Part shown: positions 12,326 to 15,189 of the stretch, piece by piece
Layout: every line of letters starts with the position of its first letter
Position numbering within the stretch: position 1 is the stretch's first letter
Assembly: GCA_017398105.1 (NCBI GenBank)
Contig: JAFQHF010000016.1
Coordinates: forward strand, 1-15,189
Source of the DNA: Oscillospiraceae bacterium
Lineage (GTDB): Bacteria > Bacillota_A > Clostridia > Oscillospirales > Oscillospiraceae
Length of the DNA: 15,189 bases
Direction of reading: 5' to 3'
Program-made: the position numbers and the translations under genes
The notes under the pieces: model-generated
Databases searched by the model: none
Seen by the model: only the letters and a program-made list of their open reading frames with translations
Told to the model about the DNA's origin: nothing

Positions 12326-13252
12326 TTACCGCCCCCACAGGCCGTCGGGATACAGACCCTCAGCGGTCATGGTCTTCAGCGCATTCACCACAACGGGCTT
12401 GTCAGCTGCGTAGGTAACACCGTACCAGCGGTCGGCAGAGGACAGAACTCTGACGGTTGCCTTCTTCTCAGCGATCAGCTGGGAAATGGGCAGAGCCAGG
12501 AAGTATTCGCACTTCAGGGGATTCTTGGGCAGGTATTCGTCCAGATAAGCGGAGAACCGGTCATTGAGCTCCTGCAGGAAGGAGGGCATGAAGCCCCACA
12601 TGTTCATGGAAACGATGGTCTCGGGCGCCACTTCCACCCAGGTCTCGCCGCCGTCCTCGGTATAGTGGATGCCGCCCTCGTACTGCTCAATGCGGGTGCG
12701 CTCGGTAACCTCGTCCAGGTAGCCCTCTTCGTTGATCACGCAGATGCCGCGGGCAACGGAACCGTTCTCGGTGACGGTCTTGCCCATCTCATAGCCAACC
12801 ATGCAGTAGCCATAGGGATCGGTGCAGAGGGACAGCTGGTCGTAGATCTTCTGGAAGGCTTCCTTGCCATAGTAGTCATCGGCATTGATGACGGCAAAGG
12901 GTGCTCCGTCGATGGCTTCCATGCCGCACAGAACCGCATGGCTGGTGCCCCAGGGCTTGGTGCGGCCCTCGGGAACGGTGTAGCCGGCAGGCAGCTTGTC
13001 CAGCTCCTGATAGGCATAGCGGATCTCCACGGGAGCCTTCTGCAGCCGTGCGCCTACGGTATTCATGAAATCCTTCTTAATGGCTTCCTTAATAATAATG
13101 ACAACGGTCTCAAAACCGGCCTGATGCGCATCATAAATAGAGTAATCCAGGATAGCCTCTCCCTGACTGCCCACAGGATCAATCTGCTTCAGACCGCCGT
13201 AACGGCTGCCCATACCGGCGGCCATCACTACGAGAACAGGTTTCTTAGCCAT
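12326..13252 (-). CDS. Sugar-phosphate nucleotidyltransferase family protein
   Basis: This 308-residue protein has the nucleotidyltransferase fold of the glucose-1-phosphate uridylyl-/thymidylyltransferase group. These cytoplasmic enzymes make activated sugars from NTP and a sugar phosphate. The NTP-binding signature is AAGMGSRYGGLKQ (11-23). RTKPWGTSHAVL at 97-108 sits in the nucleotide-binding loop, and the metal-binding INADDYYGKEAF is at 122-133. The second half (MNMWGFMPSFLQEL and the C-terminal domain) fits the sugar-binding part. Length is normal. AAGGAGAT lies 7 nt before the ATG. No capsule or cell-wall genes are adjacent, so the sugar and nucleotide are not known. The stop codon lies within a small GGCGGT-AAG-ACCGCC hairpin. 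A promoter is proposed at 13295-13323. Confidence 0.85.
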   Translation of the reverse strand: MAKKPVLVVMAAGMGSRYGGLKQIDPVGSQGEAILDYSIYDAHQAGFETVVIIIKEAIKKDFMNTVGARLQKAPVEIRYAYQELDKLPAGYTVPEGRTKPWGTSHAVLCGMEAIDGAPFAVINADDYYGKEAFQKIYDQLSLCTDPYGYCMVGYEMGKTVTENGSVARGICVINEEGYLDEVTERTRIEQYEGGIHYTEDGGETWVEVAPETIVSMNMWGFMPSFLQELNDRFSAYLDEYLPKNPLKCEYFLALPISQLIAEKKATVRVLSSADRWYGVTYAADKPVVVNALKTMTAEGLYPDGLWGR

Positions 13253-13294
13253 ATATCGTATCTCCTTTATCGTTGGTAATGGGTTGCTCTTTGT

Positions 13295-13323
13295 ATTATA
13301 GACTGTTACACAAAAGAAAGCAA
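13295..13323 (-). promoter_or_regulatory. Promoter of the nucleotidyltransferase gene
   Basis: A perfect TATAAT (13300-13295) is preceded after 17 bp by TTGCTT (13323-13318), which matches the -35 consensus only in its first three bases. Transcription would start near 13288. Read-through from gluQ upstream is also possible, since no terminator is visible after gluQ. Confidence 0.6.
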
Positions 13324-13384
13324 GGGATACTGGGATAATTTGTGCAATATTTTATGTATTTGCAATTTTTAACAATTCCGCATG

Positions 13385-14290
13385 TCAATACAGCTGCGAC
13401 CCGTCCAGATAAATGCTCTGCCCGGTCAGCTTGTCCCAGGAGAACTCCCCTGCCAGCTCCTTCGCACTGATGGGCTGATTCCGGTCGGTGAGGCCGGAAG
13501 CAAAGGCCAGGGTGCCGATGAGCTGCTCTGCCGTGATCCGCTTTCTCAGCTCTCCCAGATCCAGATCTCTGTCCCGTTTGCTCAGGCGGCGGCCGTCAGG
13601 CGCCAGGAGCATGGGCACATGGCCATACTGCGGTTGGGAAAAGCCCAGCAGCTCCTGCAGGTACATCTGCCGGGGAGCGGAGCTCAGCAGATCCATACCC
13701 CGGACAACCTCCGTAACCCCGGCCTCACCGTCATCCACAGTGACGGCCAGCTGGTAGACATAAACCCCGTCCGCCCGGCGGACGACCATGTCGCCGCACT
13801 GGGTGGCAAGATTCAGCTGATAATGTCCCTGCACGAGATCTTCCACCGTCCAGAGCTTATCCGGCACCATCACCCGCCAGGCGGGGACTCTTCCTTTTGG
13901 GGGCTCGGTCAGATTCCGGCAGGTGCCGGTGTAAACATAGGTTCCGTCGGATAAATGGGGGGCGTTGACGCTGTGCAGCTGGCTTCTTGTGCAGTAGCAG
14001 GGGTAGATCAGCCCCATCTCCCGAAGCCGGTCAAAATACCGGTCATAGACGGCGGAGCGTTTGCTCTGGGGCTCTGTTTCCCGGTCGTAATCAAGCCCCA
14101 GCCAGGCAAGGTCATCCCGAAGTATCCGGGCAAATTCCGTACTGGTGCGCTGGGTGTCCAGATCCTCCATCCGAAGCACCATCTCCCCTCCCCGGCTGCG
14201 GACAGACAGCCAGGCAATCAGGGCTGCAAACACGTTGCCCAGGTGCATCCGCCCGGAGGGTGTGGGGGCAAACCGCCCCACAGGCGTCAT
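13385..14290 (-). CDS. gluQ: Glutamyl-Q tRNA(Asp) synthetase
   Basis: This 301-residue enzyme is a truncated glutamyl-tRNA synthetase lacking the anticodon-binding domain. GluQRS proteins attach glutamate to the queuosine base at position 34 of tRNA-Asp. The HIGH-type motif is PSGRMHLGN (11-19) and the KMSKS-type loop is RRLSKRDRD (234-242). A zinc site is formed by Cys98, Cys100, Tyr120 and Cys124, the pattern of E. coli GluQRS. Full-length GltX would be about 480 residues, so the length supports the assignment. The start was set at 14290 because ATGA overlaps the stop of the upstream small gene (4-bp overlap) and residue 1 then fits the family N-terminus. A start at 14311 would add seven residues. 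Confidence 0.92.
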   Translation of the reverse strand: MTPVGRFAPTPSGRMHLGNVFAALIAWLSVRSRGGEMVLRMEDLDTQRTSTEFARILRDDLAWLGLDYDRETEPQSKRSAVYDRYFDRLREMGLIYPCYCTRSQLHSVNAPHLSDGTYVYTGTCRNLTEPPKGRVPAWRVMVPDKLWTVEDLVQGHYQLNLATQCGDMVVRRADGVYVYQLAVTVDDGEAGVTEVVRGMDLLSSAPRQMYLQELLGFSQPQYGHVPMLLAPDGRRLSKRDRDLDLGELRKRITAEQLIGTLAFASGLTDRNQPISAKELAGEFSWDKLTGQSIYLDGSQLY

Positions 14291-14514
14291 CTCTGACACG
14301 AATACCACCATCCAATCAGCACAAGAATCGATAGAAACAAAAGAAACCGGAAAAGGTGGAATTTCTTTTTTTTGACCTCCACCAGCGCTGCCCGGTTTTC
14401 CAGAGGCTCCTCGTCACCGAAAAACATCCGGTCTGAATCCTCCAGTGTCAGCGGCTCCTCCATGGCCCGAAGCTCCGCATCGATGCGGTCTAAGTTCTGT
14501 CTGATATCGTCCAT
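14287..14514 (-). CDS. Small membrane-anchored protein of unknown function
   Basis: This 75-residue protein has an acidic, helical N-terminal part (MDDIRQNLDRIDAELRAMEE), then an acidic middle, a lysine cluster (KKKK, 48-51) and one C-terminal transmembrane helix (about 52-71) ending YSCQR. The layout is that of a tail-anchored protein with its main part in the cytoplasm. I do not recognise a family. AAGGAGGT lies 6 nt before the ATG, and its stop overlaps the gluQ start (ATGA), so the two are translationally coupled. It is the first gene of this small operon. The promoter is at 14537-14565. Confidence 0.78.
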   Translation of the reverse strand: MDDIRQNLDRIDAELRAMEEPLTLEDSDRMFFGDEEPLENRAALVEVKKKKFHLFRFLLFLSILVLIGWWYSCQR

Positions 14515-14536
14515 ATCCAGACCTCCTTTTCAGGCT

Positions 14537-14565
14537 ATTTTACAGGATGCGCCGTGGAAAGTAAA
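14537..14565 (-). promoter_or_regulatory. Promoter of the small membrane protein-gluQ operon
   Basis: TTTACT (14565-14560) and TAAAAT (14542-14537) on the minus strand are 17 bp apart, with four and five matches to SigA hexamers. The predicted start near 14530 leaves a leader of about 16 nt containing the AAGGAGGT ribosome site. Confidence 0.65.
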
Positions 14566-14599
14566 GGGTAGGATTTGCATGTTCCGGAAAGGATGTTCC

Positions 14600-14710
14600 G
14601 TAGGGGCGGATTTTTAATCCGCCCTCAAGCATTCGTCGGTGAAATTCTCCCGGATAAAAGTGGCAGCTTTAATGTCATTATGCCAGGGCGGATTGAAAAT
14701 CCGCCCCTAC
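14600..14710. repeat. REPIN-like element 8 (family A)
   Basis: A 111-bp element runs from GTAG to CTAC, with GGGCGGATT-TTT-AATCCGCCC on the left and GGGCGGATT-GAA-AATCCGCCC on the right; here both arms are the C:G version. It lies between the transporter terminator and the promoter of the gluQ operon. Confidence 0.8.
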
Positions 14711-14729
14711 GTGTGGGGGATATGAAGAA

Positions 14730-14758
14730 AACGGGCGCTGCATTGTGCAGCGCCCGTT
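14730..14758 (-). terminator. Terminator of the ArsB/NhaD-type transporter gene
   Basis: A perfect 13-bp stem, AACGGGCGCTGCA (14730-14742) with its complement (14746-14758), and a 3-base loop lie 20 bp past the stop codon. On the minus strand TTTTCTTCAT follows directly. It is GC-rich and well formed. Confidence 0.88.
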
Positions 14759-14777
14759 GGGTATGGACTTAAGGCGA

Positions 14778-15189
14778 TTACATGCCGCCGAACAGGACCC
14801 AGATCAGGATGTAAGCGGGAACGATGGCGGACAGGGTGAAGGGAATGCCGATCTTGAAGAAGTCGGCGTTGGTCACATCGCAGCCTTCCTTGCGCAGGAT
14901 GCCGATACCGGCGATGTTGGCGGAAGCGCCGATGGGGGTGCAGTTGCCGCCCAGGGTAGCACCGGACAGCAGACCGAAGTACAGAGCGGTGGAGTCGATG
15001 CCCATCTCAACCGCAATACCGGCGATGACGGGGATCATGGTGGCAACATAAGGAATGTTGTCGATGAAAGCGGAGATCAGCACGGAAGCCCAGACGATGA
15101 TGGTGTACATCAGGAAGGGGCTGCCGGCGCCCAGCTTTGCCAGCAGCTGTGCCAGAGCGTCAATGACACCCATGTTGGAAATACCGCCG
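14778..15189 (-). CDS. ArsB/NhaD-type ion transporter, C-terminal part (truncated by window edge)
   Basis: The last 136 or so codons of a polytopic membrane transporter are visible. The frame stays open to the right edge (GGISN precedes the first in-window Met), so the true start is outside and the internal ATG at 15173 should not be taken as one. Membrane segments appear around MYTIIVWASVLISAFIDNIPYVATMIPVI, at GLLSGATLGGNCTPIGASANIAGIGI and at the C-terminus (FTLSAIVPAYILIWVLF). The DNIPYVATMIP and GGN-TPIGASAN motifs are typical of the ion-transporter superfamily holding ArsB arsenite permeases and NhaD Na+/H+ antiporters. The substrate cannot be decided from this piece. A strong terminator follows. 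Confidence 0.82.
   Translation of the reverse strand, partial: GGISNMGVIDALAQLLAKLGAGSPFLMYTIIVWASVLISAFIDNIPYVATMIPVIAGIAVEMGIDSTALYFGLLSGATLGGNCTPIGASANIAGIGILRKEGCDVTNADFFKIGIPFTLSAIVPAYILIWVLFGGM

Noticed and set aside
12319..12333. GGCGGT-AAG-ACCGCC hairpin at the nucleotidyltransferase stop as a terminator
   Set aside because: The stem is short, includes the stop codon and has no T tract after it on the minus strand.
329..14710. CRISPR array from the repeated GTAGGGGCGGATT units
   Set aside because: The units are isolated pairs in separate gaps with opposite orientation, not regularly spaced direct repeats with unique spacers, and no cas gene is present.

Overview
The window looks like chromosomal DNA from an anaerobic, gut-type member of the Clostridia, most likely an Oscillospiraceae/Ruminococcaceae relative. 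The evidence is GC-rich genes separated by AT-rich gaps, strong AAGGAGG-type ribosome binding sites, SigA-type promoters, an NfnAB electron-bifurcation operon, a parA-parB-serS neighbourhood, and dense small palindromic repeats in almost every gap. No species can be named from the sequence alone. No rRNA, tRNA, CRISPR array, prophage or full insertion sequence is visible.

Layout. Positions 1-450 hold no gene: one MITE-like palindromic element, two plus-strand terminators and one REPIN-like element. Positions 453-2713 (minus) are the two-gene nfnA-nfnB operon, with a perfect TTGACA-17-TATAAT promoter. Positions 3136-4239 (minus) encode a Gfo/Idh/MocA-family oxidoreductase with its own promoter and terminator. 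Then come mscL, serS, parB, parA and a zinc-ribbon membrane protein, all minus, ending at 8690. Two near-perfect parS sites lie just upstream of parA. A third, with one mismatch, lies in the leader of the divergent plus-strand group: a DUF1836-type regulator, hflK and hflC (9086-11755). At 11899-12245 is a compact type I toxin-antitoxin locus. Positions 12326-15189 return to minus: a sugar-phosphate nucleotidyltransferase, gluQ coupled to a small membrane-anchored protein, and the 3' part of an ArsB/NhaD-type transporter that runs off the right edge.

Themes. (1) Chromosome segregation: ParA, ParB and three parS sites in one 1.7 kb stretch point to the origin-proximal segregation locus, although no DnaA-box cluster is visible. 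(2) The most exciting system is at 11.9-12.25 kb: a 27-residue holin-like toxin, a convergent antisense RNA with a perfect consensus promoter and a clear terminator, and long-range complementarity that can sequester the toxin ribosome binding site. (3) At least eight REPIN-like elements (GTAG, hairpin, spacer, hairpin, CTAC) fill the gaps. Their hairpin stems change sequence but keep pairing. (4) A second repeat family built on AAATGCT motifs invades the parA-parB-serS gaps and supplies stop codons for parA and parB.

Start codons were corrected where a ribosome binding site or family alignment argued for it: parB starts at TTG 7351, nfnA at 2713, mscL at 4929, the zinc-ribbon gene at 8690, hflK at 9701, gluQ at 14290 and the toxin at 12036.
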